Below are positions 1 to 6,499 of a stretch of DNA of 10,926 nt, in pieces. The stretch lies in the NCBI GenBank assembly GCA_009930125.1, contig RZYZ01000056.1:1-10926 (forward strand). Reading direction: 5' to 3'. Origin of the DNA: Clostridia bacterium (lineage in GTDB: Bacteria > Bacillota > Clostridia > Clostridiales > Clostridiaceae). The notes beneath the pieces were generated by a model. That model saw only the letters and a program-made list of their open reading frames with translations, was not told the origin of the DNA and ran no database searches. A program made the position numbers and the translations under genes. Numbering within the stretch: the stretch's first letter is position 1; the number at the start of each line of letters is the position of its first letter.

Positions 1-38
1 TTTTCATCAGCACCACTTCATCTATTGAACAGCAGCTA

Positions 39-67
39 TTGAATTCACTTTTATTTTGGGGTACAAT
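39..67 (+). promoter_or_regulatory. Sigma-A-type promoter of the serpin gene
   Basis: A -35 box TTGAAT (39-44) is separated by exactly 17 bases from a -10 box TACAAT (62-67). This predicts a start near 74 and a leader of about 88 bases before the serpin ATG. The -10 box matches the consensus in five of six positions and the -35 box in four. No other promoter of this quality was seen in the first 160 bases. Confidence 0.6.
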
Positions 68-90
68 GCTTAAATGATTGCATACACCCT

Positions 91-130
91 AGGGGTATTG
101 GCAGAGTAACCTTTCTGCCCTAAAGGTGCC
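91..130 (+). promoter_or_regulatory. Foldable leader of the serpin mRNA (function unknown)
   Basis: The leader can form GGCA (100-103) paired with TGCC (127-130), closing CCTTT (110-114) paired with AAAGG (122-126) and a 7-base loop. The loop CCCT (118-121) can also pair with AGGG (91-94), which would give a pseudoknot. A mutually exclusive hairpin is GGCAGA (100-105) with TCTGCC (114-119). I compared it from memory with common riboswitch cores (SAM, TPP, FMN, glycine, preQ1, ZTP, fluoride, c-di-GMP) and recognise none. The folds are by eye, so this is a suggestion of structure only. Confidence 0.25.
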
Positions 131-161
131 GGAACAACCAGAGATTCAAGGGGGATAAAAA

Positions 162-1415
162 ATGAACAAGAAGAGACTGTTACCAATTTTAACGACACTG
201 CTCCTTGGCATAATGGTCTTCACTTTCACCGGATGCAGCCAGAAGGCATCCGCAGATGGAGATGATCTCATGAAGGACATCAGATCCGGGTCCGCGGAGA
301 CAATCGATGCCTATATCGAAGAAGACAACATCGCTGCCATGGATTTTTCACTGGAACTTTTCAAGATGAATCTTCTCTGCCAGAACACTCTGATTTCTCC
401 CGTATCCGTCCTTTCAGCCTTGGGCATGACGGCAAACGGCGCCAGGGAGAACACCTTGGCTGAAATGGAGGCGGTCTTCGGGCTGCCCAGAGAGAAAATC
501 AATCAGCTCATGAACCTCTATATGAGAAATCTGCCTGACGAAGACAAACTGAAAGTCAGCATGGCGAACTCCATCTGGTTCAGAGAAGGCGGAAGAATCG
601 AAGTGAACAAGGATTTTCTCCAGACCAACGCCAATTACTATGATGCAGGGATCTACAGATCTCCGTTTGATTAAAGCACACTGAAAGCCATCAATGACTG
701 GGTGGAAAAGGAAACCGACGGCATGATCGTAGATATTCTGGATCAGATTCCCGATGAAGCCGTCATGTATCTCATCAATGCCCTTTCCTTCGATGCGGAG
801 TGGCAGAACATCTACAACGAAAACAGCATCAGAGAAGATATCTTTACTGCCGATGACGGCACCATCCAGAGAGCGGATATGATGTATTCCGAAGAACATC
901 TCTACATCGAGGATGACGGCGCCAAAGGCTTCATCAAAGACTACGCCGGTGGAAAGTATGCCTTCGTGGCCATGCTGCCTCCAGAAGATCTACACCTCTC
1001 CGCCTACATTGCCGGACTCACAGGAGAAAAACTGCAGAGTCTCATAAAGAATGCCCAGACCACCGAAGTCAATACCATGATGCCGAAATTCACCACAGAA
1101 TACTCTGTGGAAATGTCCGATATCCTGAAGAGCATGGGCATGGTGGATGCCTTTGACGAATATGAGGCAGATCTTAAAGACCTGGGCACGGCAGAGGGCA
1201 ACCTCTACATCAGCAGGGTCATCCATAAGACCAAAATCGAAGTGGATGAGAAGGGAACGAAAGCCGGCGCCGCTACCGTAGTTGAAGTATCAGAAGAATC
1301 CGCCGCCATCGAAGATCCCAAGACCGTATATCTCGACAGACCTTTCCTGTATCTCATCGTGGACAAGGAAAGCAATCTGCCCCTTTTCATGGGCACCACC
1401 CTCTTTGTGGAATAG
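162..1415 (+). pseudogene. Serpin-family protease inhibitor, lipoprotein, interrupted by one in-frame TAA
   Basis: This encodes a secreted serine/cysteine protease inhibitor of the serpin family (known bacterial examples include siropins and miropin). Residues 1-25 form a lipoprotein signal: KKR, a hydrophobic core, and a lipobox ending in TGC with Cys25 as the lipidation site. The serpin core follows: N-terminal helices with ISPVSVLSALGM near 79-90, the shutter/breach region LINALSFDAEW near 204-214, and the reactive loop near 363-380. The loop hinge EKGTKAGAAT (363-372) has the small-residue pattern of inhibitory serpins; canonical counting places Glu379-Ser380 at P1-P1'. The conserved DRPFLYLI follows. 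Codon 171 (672-674) is TAA, yet the same frame continues without another lesion to TAG at 1413-1415, giving the usual length of about 417 residues. A GTG at 702 lacks a good ribosome site, so restart is unlikely. The start ATG at 162 has an AGGGGG site 7 bases upstream. Either this is a fresh pseudogene, or the base is a sequencing error, or there is read-through. Family assignment is very secure. Confidence 0.9.
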
Positions 1416-1494
1416 AAACCAGGTATGGGTAAACCTTCCTTTTAACCTGATTTTCATGACACTGCGCTAGACTCTTACCAAGAGGTGAATTGCG

Positions 1495-1599
1495 ATGAAC
1501 AGAAAAACCAGAGGAATCCTGACCGGATTCATCCCCTTCGCTGCGTATCTTGTTGGATTTTCCGCACTGATCATGAAGGAACTGAAAAAGAAAAAGTGA
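1495..1599 (+). CDS. Small single-pass membrane protein, 34 residues, unknown function
   Basis: The ATG at 1495 has a good ribosome site (AGAGGTGA, 1481-1488) about 6 bases upstream and ends at TGA 1597-1599. The product starts with a basic MNRKTRG, has a hydrophobic stretch at roughly residues 8-27 (ILTGFIPFAAYLVGFSALIM), and ends in the basic tail KELKKKK. Basic residues on both sides flank one membrane helix. It lies 79 bases after the serpin stop on the same strand and just before a strong hairpin at 1621-1650, so it could be the last gene of a serpin operon. I do not recognise a family. The clear ribosome site, a membrane-like composition and the terminator placement argue for a real gene rather than chance. 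Confidence 0.6.
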   Translation: MNRKTRGILTGFIPFAAYLVGFSALIMKELKKKK

Positions 1600-1620
1600 G
1601 AACGGATCGTTCTCCATACA

Positions 1621-1650
1621 AAAGCCGATGCAAAAAATTGCATCGGCTTT
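1621..1650. terminator. Bidirectional hairpin terminator, left copy
   Basis: A perfect 13-bp stem pairs 1621-1633 (AAAGCCGATGCAA) with 1638-1650 around a 4-base loop, followed by a short T-containing tail (CTATATT). It lies 22 bases after the small membrane protein on the plus strand and about 84 bases beyond the minus-strand stress-protein remnant. A near-identical hairpin occurs at 5732-5761 in the same position relative to the intact stress-protein gene. Confidence 0.7.
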
Positions 1651-1659
1651 CTATATTAA

Positions 1660-1691
1660 AGAGAGAAAGCTGCATGGCTTTTTCCCTCTCT
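1660..1691. repeat. Second hairpin of the left pair
   Basis: AGAGAG (1660-1665) pairs with CTCTCT (1686-1691), and AAAGC (1666-1670) with GCTTT (1677-1681), leaving a small bulge. It sits between the stress-protein remnant and the stronger hairpin at 1621-1650. A hairpin in the same relative position occurs at 5771-5794. It may be an additional terminator stem for the minus-strand gene. Confidence 0.4.
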
Positions 1692-1733
1692 GATGGACTA
1701 ACCATCTTATGTCTGATCATCATTCATAATCCC

Positions 1734-1826
1734 TTATTCTGAAGTAGCCTTTTGGGTCATTGGCGGATCATCGGTATCCACCTTGTCCTCATAAAGATTC
1801 ATACCAGAATCTCCTTTTCTGTATCC
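1734..1826 (-). pseudogene. Remnant: C-terminal end of a general stress protein paralog
   Basis: Read on the minus strand, this stretch encodes YRKGDSGMNLYEDKVDTDDP followed by PMTQKATSE and a TAA stop. It aligns with the C-terminus of the intact gene at 5837-6433 (YRKGDPGLNLDEDKVDPKDP, then LNDPKRLL), and the DNA is also similar from about 1749 to 1826. One base is missing near 1762 relative to the intact gene, which changes the last residues. Homology stops abruptly upstream of the GY of the YRKGD motif, at the CCTGGATTCCC repeat, and neither a start codon nor the glycine-rich middle remains. This is the broken end of a second copy, probably truncated when the neighbouring ABC transporter block arrived. 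Confidence 0.75.
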
Positions 1827-1835
1827 TGGATTCCC
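1825..1835 (+). repeat. 11-bp direct repeat CCTGGATTCCC, left border of the foreign segment
   Basis: This sequence is identical to 5707-5717. The left copy sits exactly where similarity to the stress-protein gene ends. The right copy lies 15 bases before the right hairpin pair. The two copies bracket about 3.88 kb of AT-richer DNA. It could be a target-site duplication or a recombination microhomology. Confidence 0.5.
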
Positions 1836-1983
1836 CCTCCTTTTAACTTCTTTACATTTTCCTGAAGTAGTAAAGCCCTTTAGCTTTATTCAATAATTGC
1901 ATTTGGCTTAACCTGGCAAAAGCATACTTATTCATATCGTTAAAAAAGGGCAATTTTCATCTGATGTTTGTGCTGCTAGGGAA

Positions 1984-2025
1984 AACCTCTCATATTGGCT
2001 ATAGTAAATAGCAGCATGAGAGGTT
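1984..2025 (-). terminator. Hairpin downstream of the ABC transporter
   Basis: AACCTCTCAT (1984-1993) pairs with ATGAGAGGTT (2016-2025), with an inner GCTA/TAGC stem (1998-2001 region with 2009-2012). On the minus strand it lies about 57 bases after the transporter stop and ends in GGTTTTCCC, a short T run. It is a likely but not textbook intrinsic terminator. Confidence 0.5.
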
Positions 2026-2081
2026 ATTTAGCACCTTATAAAAGAGTATAGGGTCTTTTCGGTTCGTATTTCAGCGTGCAA

Positions 2082-5000
2082 TTATTCACTTCTCAAAGCT
2101 TCTACTGGATCTTTATTAGCAGCCGATGAAGAAGGAATTAAACCTGAAATAAAGGCTAAGAACATGCTGATACCAATTAACACGCCTACTGCTGTAGGTT
2201 CTAAATTTGCGATGTTTGTAATATTAAATTGATTATAGACGATAATATTTGCAATAATGCTGATTCCATAAGTGACTAGAATTCCAAAGGTGCCAGCAAC
2301 AAAACCAATGATTAACGTCTCGGCATTAAATACCCGTCGAATATCTTTTTTACTTGCTCCAATTGCTCGTAAAATCCCAATTTCTTTGATTCGCTCAAGT
2401 ACGGATACATAAGTAATTACACCAATCATAATTGACGAAACCACCAGTGATATTGCAACAAAGGCCACGAGAGCATATGAAATCGTATCAATAATCGTTG
2501 TCACAGAAGACAAGATTGCAGCGATTAAGTCAGTATAATTAACAACTTTATCCACTTCGCCTGCATTGATCTTTTCTGTATTATAGTCCTCGATGAATTT
2601 CACAACACTTTCTTTGGTGGTAAAATCTTTTGGATATAGATTTATTGAAGTAGGATCATCCAAATCTCGGTAACCTAAGAGATTTAAGTTTGAACTTTGG
2701 CTAATTTGTTCCCGTTGGCCAAAACTACTAATCAGATTAAAGAATTCATCTTCCTCAATGTTAAATTGGAAAGCATCTGTCAATGCATTGGTATCAAAAT
2801 TCACAGCATTTTGAATATTACCAGCTAAGTTCCCGATTTCTGCTTGGACCTGTCTAGTAACATCAGCTTGCACCTTGCCGATTAATTGATTGAAGCTGGT
2901 ACTGATGTAAGTTGTAAAGTAATTCTGTACAATATCAATTAAGGTTTGCGTAATATTTGCATCGCTGTTCACCTTTTCGAAGTCTTGAATCAGCTGAGCT
3001 TTTACTTCTTCACTTTGAATGTAAACTTCAAAGTTAGCAACCCAGTCCCCGAGTTCAGTAACTTGTTGTTCATTTTGAGTCGCTACAAAGTCTTGGAGCA
3101 CTGAGACTAAAATGACTTGGATCTCTTCTACAGGTAAATTAACTTGTGTTGCAATACTCTCAGCAAGCACATCTAATTCTAAAGCAGGTAAGTCCGATGC
3201 ATCCACATTAATATTGAAATTAGAGAAGTTTATATTAAGTGCGGACTGATCAAAGCTAAAAGCGTTTTGAATCATTTCCTGATCCACAGTAATGAAATCT
3301 TCTAAGTTGAAAAGTTCACTAGGAACGAATTCTTCTTCATCATCGAAACGCTTCCCGGTAAAGACGTTTAATTCTTCGTCTTCTATCTGTTGCTGCACGA
3401 TATCATAGCGGGCAGCTTCTGTAATTAAATATTGAGTTAGTTCAGAAGAATAGTAGAGTCCTGAAGAGAGGACAGGGTTATTCGTATCCGGATTAGCTCT
3501 TACGATTCCAACAACCTCTAATTCCAAGGCAGATTCAATCACGGCATCCATATATTTTTTATCCTCTGACCGATCAACCCAAAGGTCAAAATTCTCATCA
3601 TAAGTGTACTTTTCAGCTGGATTCACTAATTTAAAGGTCACATCCATTATTTCCTGAAAATTAATTTTATCTTTCTTATCTTCTTCCACTTCGATATTTT
3701 CGTCATTTACGAAATTCTCAAACATATTTTTTAAATCTTCTCGACTTTTGAGACCTAATGTGTACATGGTTGTATCAGTGAGTGAACCGCTATCTGTTAA
3801 AACAACCACGATTTCATTGGTTTTTGTGGCCCATTTCCCTTCAAGGACATCGTATTGGTCTTCAAATAGTGAAATATCACCAGGGAGTTCGTCAAAGTTT
3901 TGCCTTCCAAAATCACCTGCCCCTGAGATTAAATCCAGTCCAGCTGGACTACCAAAATTAAATTGAGAAAAAACTGTATCAGGGTTTACTTGTCGAACAG
4001 CATCAGCTTCATTCTCTAGATAAATCTGGGGTGTGATCCCATATTTATATTGAATGTTTTTAACGTAGGGATCAATTTCGCTTTGATTTGTTTCTAAATG
4101 TTCTTTAAAGCTTCGTAAGTCATTTTTATTTTGAAAAGAAAAAAGTGACGTCACCGTATTTAAAATGGGAACTTCATCTACTGGTCTTTCAGCTTCTTGG
4201 GTTTGCTCATCTTCAGCAGGCTCTGGAATGGTTTCTGATGTTACTTCTGTCGTGTTTTCGTCAGCATTTCCTTCGCCACCTAAAAAACGTGTGATATCAA
4301 TCCCTGAAGAGTCGATAGTTAGGGGGAAAGCGTTCATTGTTTCTTCCTCGACGCTATCAATATAATTATTGATGCCACTGGCTAAAGCGAGTATGGAGGC
4401 TATTCCAATAATTCCGATGGATCCTGCGACAGCTGTGATAATTGTTCGACCTTTTTTTGTCAGCAAGTTACTAACAGAAAGTGAAACCGCTGTTAAAAAA
4501 GACATTCTCGTCTTTTTGGCTTTAGTCACTAAGGATGCATCCTTAGTCTGAATGGTGTGAGGATTGGTATCGCCAATAATCATCCCATCTTTAAGCTGGA
4601 TAATACGATTAGTATACTTATCTGCGAGCTCTGGGTTATGGGTGACCATGATGATGAGTCTATCTTTAGCAATTTCAACTAATAGGTCCATGACCTGGTC
4701 AGCAGTTGTACTATCAAGTGCACCTGTGGGTTCATCCGCTAGTATGATTTCCGGGTCATTGATCAAGGCTCGTGCGATGGCCACTCTTTGCATTTGACCA
4801 CCAGATAACTGTGTCGGTCGCTTGTGGATATGGTCGCTTAGACCCACTTCGTCCAATGCTTCAATGGCTCGTTTTTTTCGTTCATTTGCCGATACCCCAC
4901 TTAATGTCAGGGCTAGCTCAACGTTTGCTAAAGCAGTTTGATGGGGAATGAGATTGTAACTTTGAAAGATAAAACCGACACGACTGTTTCGATACGCATC

Positions 5001-5231
5001 CCAATCAGTAGATTTATATCTCTTAGTAGAAATGCCTTCAATGATTAGGTCACCTTCATCATACCGGTCAAGTCCTCCAATAATATTTAACATAGTGGTT
5101 TTACCAGACCCTGACGCTCCTAATATTGAAACAAACTCATTATCTCTAAATGAAACGGAAACTTTGTTTAAGGCATTCTGCACAAAATCTTTTGTACGAT
5201 AGGATTTCCTTATATTTTTTAGCTCTAGCAT
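2082..5231 (-). CDS. ABC transporter, ATP-binding domain fused to FtsX/MacB-type permease
   Basis: At 1049 residues this is one polypeptide with a LolD/MacB-like ATPase at 1-230. Walker A is GASGSGKT (38-45), the Q-loop glutamine is Q90, the signature is LSGGQ (142-146), Walker B is IILADE (162-167), and the switch histidine is H198. A first membrane helix lies near 263-285. A very large, acidic, Asn/Gln-rich outside domain spans about 287-915. Three membrane helices follow near 917-944, 972-1000 and 1012-1034, with the typical RIKEIGILRAIGA motif (about 948-960) and a DPVEALRSE tail. The 4-helix FtsX plan and fused ATPase are typical of Bacillota exporters or mechanotransmission ABC proteins that handle antimicrobial peptides, lipoproteins or cell-wall factors; the substrate here is unknown. 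The ATG at 5231 has an AAAGGTG site about 6 bases upstream. No two-component system or partner permease is adjacent. Composition differs sharply from both neighbours, suggesting acquisition, perhaps from a lactobacillus-type relative. Confidence 0.93.
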   Translation of the reverse strand: MLELKNIRKSYRTKDFVQNALNKVSVSFRDNEFVSILGASGSGKTTMLNIIGGLDRYDEGDLIIEGISTKRYKSTDWDAYRNSRVGFIFQSYNLIPHQTALANVELALTLSGVSANERKKRAIEALDEVGLSDHIHKRPTQLSGGQMQRVAIARALINDPEIILADEPTGALDSTTADQVMDLLVEIAKDRLIIMVTHNPELADKYTNRIIQLKDGMIIGDTNPHTIQTKDASLVTKAKKTRMSFLTAVSLSVSNLLTKKGRTIITAVAGSIGIIGIASILALASGINNYIDSVEEETMNAFPLTIDSSGIDITRFLGGEGNADENTTEVTSETIPEPAEDEQTQEAERPVDEVPILNTVTSLFSFQNKNDLRSFKEHLETNQSEIDPYVKNIQYKYGITPQIYLENEADAVRQVNPDTVFSQFNFGSPAGLDLISGAGDFGRQNFDELPGDISLFEDQYDVLEGKWATKTNEIVVVLTDSGSLTDTTMYTLGLKSREDLKNMFENFVNDENIEVEEDKKDKINFQEIMDVTFKLVNPAEKYTYDENFDLWVDRSEDKKYMDAVIESALELEVVGIVRANPDTNNPVLSSGLYYSSELTQYLITEAARYDIVQQQIEDEELNVFTGKRFDDEEEFVPSELFNLEDFITVDQEMIQNAFSFDQSALNINFSNFNINVDASDLPALELDVLAESIATQVNLPVEEIQVILVSVLQDFVATQNEQQVTELGDWVANFEVYIQSEEVKAQLIQDFEKVNSDANITQTLIDIVQNYFTTYISTSFNQLIGKVQADVTRQVQAEIGNLAGNIQNAVNFDTNALTDAFQFNIEEDEFFNLISSFGQREQISQSSNLNLLGYRDLDDPTSINLYPKDFTTKESVVKFIEDYNTEKINAGEVDKVVNYTDLIAAILSSVTTIIDTISYALVAFVAISLVVSSIMIGVITYVSVLERIKEIGILRAIGASKKDIRRVFNAETLIIGFVAGTFGILVTYGISIIANIIVYNQFNITNIANLEPTAVGVLIGISMFLAFISGLIPSSSAANKDPVEALRSE

Positions 5232-5418
5232 CTCTACACCTTTCTTTTTCTCTTCTGAATTGGAGCGGATTACCGGTCAATGGAACGCCTATAAATATAG
5301 ATGCCAATTCTAATGGTAACAACGCTAAGGTTCTAAATTGATTTTATAAATAGATTGTAGCTTCAAAGACTTATTAACAGCTTAACTTTCAGAATTGTCT
5401 TGCAGTTTCCCTTTGTTC

Positions 5419-5454
5419 CTTAAGAATCAGGCTCAGAGGCATCGCATTCTTAAG
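5419..5454. repeat. Inverted repeat in the transporter leader
   Basis: CTTAAGAAT (5419-5427) and ATTCTTAAG (5446-5454) form a perfect 9-bp stem with an 18-base loop. On the minus strand it lies about 190 bases upstream of the transporter ATG and after the possible leader peptide at 5494-5538. No T run follows, so it is not a simple terminator. It may be a regulatory hairpin or a protein-binding palindrome. Confidence 0.35.
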
Positions 5455-5493
5455 ATAATCTTTTAGCCCAATGCTTAACTTGATTGCAAATCT

Positions 5494-5538
5494 TTACGAG
5501 CAGTTTCTTACAGTCCTTAACCATATGCTTTTGGCCAT
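5494..5538 (-). CDS. Possible 14-residue leader peptide upstream of the ABC transporter
   Basis: The minus strand carries a strong AAGGAG site exactly 6 bases before an ATG at 5538. The reading frame is MAKSIWLRTVRNCS and ends at TAA (5494-5496). It lies 262 bases upstream of the transporter start, within an otherwise gene-free leader containing the hairpin at 5419-5454. A translated leader peptide followed by a hairpin resembles attenuation leaders of some resistance genes, but no alternative-pairing scheme could be shown. It could also be a decayed gene start: an overlapping frame reads MVKDCKKLLVKICNQVKHWA and beyond (5450-5524). Confidence 0.25.
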   Translation of the reverse strand: MAKSIWLRTVRNCS

Positions 5539-5706
5539 ATAACTCTCCTTCTGATTTAATTTAACCTTGCCAGAACTGTCCTCCCTAAATGTGAATTATG
5601 TTCCTGACAAGTGATTGTGAGAAGAATACAGCCCAAAGGCTCATAAGAAGATTTAGTCTTAATCTTCTCCTCTTTAAATCCCCCTATGAATAAACCTAAG
5701 TAATAA

Positions 5707-5717
5707 CCTGGATTCCC
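5707..5717 (+). repeat. 11-bp direct repeat CCTGGATTCCC, right border of the foreign segment
   Basis: This is identical to 1825-1835 and in the same orientation. It lies 15 bases before the right-hand hairpin (5732-5761). Host-like sequence resumes to the right of it. Confidence 0.5.
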
Positions 5718-5731
5718 GGTAACACTTAACG

Positions 5732-5761
5732 AAAGCCGATGCGAATTTTCGCATCGGCTTT
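5732..5761. terminator. Bidirectional hairpin terminator, right copy
   Basis: AAAGCCGATGCGA (5732-5744) pairs with TCGCATCGGCTTT (5749-5761), a 13-bp stem with a 4-base loop. It closely matches the left copy at 1621-1650, including the following CTAT. On the minus strand it lies 76 bases beyond the stop of the intact stress-protein gene and probably ends that transcript. Confidence 0.65.
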
Positions 5762-5770
5762 CTATCATAA

Positions 5771-5794
5771 AGGGAAGTATCGACTATCTTCCCT
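5771..5794. repeat. Second hairpin of the right pair
   Basis: AGGGAAG (5771-5777) pairs with CTTCCCT (5788-5794). It lies between the stress-protein stop and the 5732-5761 hairpin, matching the order of the left pair (1660-1691 and 1621-1650). The repeated arrangement supports a duplication of the whole stress-protein gene end. Confidence 0.45.
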
Positions 5795-5836
5795 CTATTT
5801 GCATCCTTTTTCATGCTGGTTCATATCCAGCAGGTT

Positions 5837-6433
5837 CTACAATAATCTTTTTGGATCATTGAGCGGGTCCTTGGGGTCCACCTTGTCTTCATCCAGATTG
5901 AGCCCCGGATCTCCTTTTCTGTATCCGTCCCGGATATAGCTTTCATTCTCATAGAAGTTGTCATAGACCGCTTCTCTTCTCTCCGCATCATCATCCACCA
6001 GAACCATGATGTCGCCTTCCGTGATTCTTTCCTCATAAAGTCTGGCATCCTCTTCCGGAATACCGTAATCAGTAAGAAGACCTGCCACACCGCCGATGGT
6101 TCCGCCTGCAACCGCTCCTGTGATGGCTCCGGCTATGGGTCCCGCCGCAAGAACAGGTCCTGCACCCGGAATGGCCATGGCACCCAGTCCCAGCAGGAAT
6201 CCTCCGATTCCACCGATGACACTGCCTGATGCCGCCTTTTCCCCTGCGTTTTCCGCCTTGATATCCGCACTGCTCATCACATCGTCCCCTACCACTCTGG
6301 AGAGTCGGTCGTAATTCTCCTTGTCACTGGTGATCACGGATATTTCCTCGTCACGATATCCATCGGTTCTTAACCTGTCGATGGCTTTGAGTGCATGAAC
6401 TTCCGTACTGAATATACCAACTATTCGTTTCAT
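5837..6433 (-). CDS. General stress protein with glycine zipper (YflT/GSP17M-like)
   Basis: The 198-residue product starts with a compact alpha/beta module (MKRIVGIFSTEVHALKAIDR, about 1-50) resembling the heat-induced stress protein YflT/GSP17M family. A glycine- and alanine-rich zipper stretch follows (about 70-120, with GGIGGFLLGLGAMAIPGAG). Next is a conserved-looking segment (about 121-150, GIPEEDARLYEERI then EGDIMVLVDDD) and a charged tail ending DPKRLL. Proteins of this plan are common in stress regulons; the biochemical role is not established, and the Gly-zipper suggests membrane association. The ATG at 6433 has an AGGAGG site 12 bases upstream, slightly long. A candidate promoter lies at 6471-6499. 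A broken paralog lies at 1734-1826, beyond the ABC transporter. Confidence 0.8.
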   Translation of the reverse strand: MKRIVGIFSTEVHALKAIDRLRTDGYRDEEISVITSDKENYDRLSRVVGDDVMSSADIKAENAGEKAASGSVIGGIGGFLLGLGAMAIPGAGPVLAAGPIAGAITGAVAGGTIGGVAGLLTDYGIPEEDARLYEERITEGDIMVLVDDDAERREAVYDNFYENESYIRDGYRKGDPGLNLDEDKVDPKDPLNDPKRLL

Positions 6434-6470
6434 GATTTTGTCTTACCTCCTGTATCTTCTATGTTTCAGT

Positions 6471-6499
6471 ATTAAAATCATTTTAGTGGTAATTTCCAA
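6471..6499 (-). promoter_or_regulatory. Candidate promoter of the general stress protein gene
   Basis: On the minus strand, TTGGAA (plus-strand 6494-6499) and TTTAAT (6471-6476) are separated by 17 bases and lie about 40 bases before the ATG. The match to sigma-A consensus is moderate. I looked for a sigma-B type GTTT...GGGTAT pair and did not find one. Confidence 0.4.

Larger units (their letters stand above)
1836..5717. other. Candidate horizontally acquired segment carrying an ABC transporter
   Basis: A hand-counted 60-base sample of this segment is about 38% G+C, against about 47-52% in samples of the serpin and PTS genes. Its codons are rich in A/T, and its protein is rich in Asn, Ile and Gln. 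It is bordered by an 11-bp direct repeat and by two related hairpin/stress-protein 3' ends. It holds one large gene and no recognisable transposase, integrase or clear terminal inverted repeat. Noncoding parts: 1836-1983 is AT-rich with no gene seen, and 5232-5706 holds the transporter leader described separately. Confidence 0.5.

Noticed and set aside
414..899. 161-codon open frame on the minus strand
   Set aside because: It is antisense to the serpin, has no ribosome site or recognisable domain, and spans the stop lesion only because it is in another frame.
702..1415. Separate downstream gene starting at GTG 702
   Set aside because: It is in the same frame as the serpin start, lacks a ribosome site, and would be a serpin without its N-terminal helices; it is the second half of one gene.
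1417..1455. Terminator just after the serpin
   Set aside because: CAGGT/ACCTG could pair across 20 bases before ATTTTC, but the stem is only 5 bp with a long loop, too weak to call.
1485..1742. 85-codon plus-strand frame overlapping the small membrane protein
   Set aside because: It runs through the terminator hairpins and the stress-protein remnant and has no coherent composition; the 34-residue frame with a proper ribosome site is preferred.
1836..5717. Insertion sequence or transposon
   Set aside because: No transposase, integrase or convincing terminal inverted repeats were found; only direct repeats at the borders, so it is listed as a candidate acquired segment, not a defined element.
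5556..5768. 70-codon minus-strand frame right of the transporter
   Set aside because: It runs through the hairpin at 5732-5761 and has no protein-like domain; only its GNPG codons matter, as part of the 11-bp repeat.
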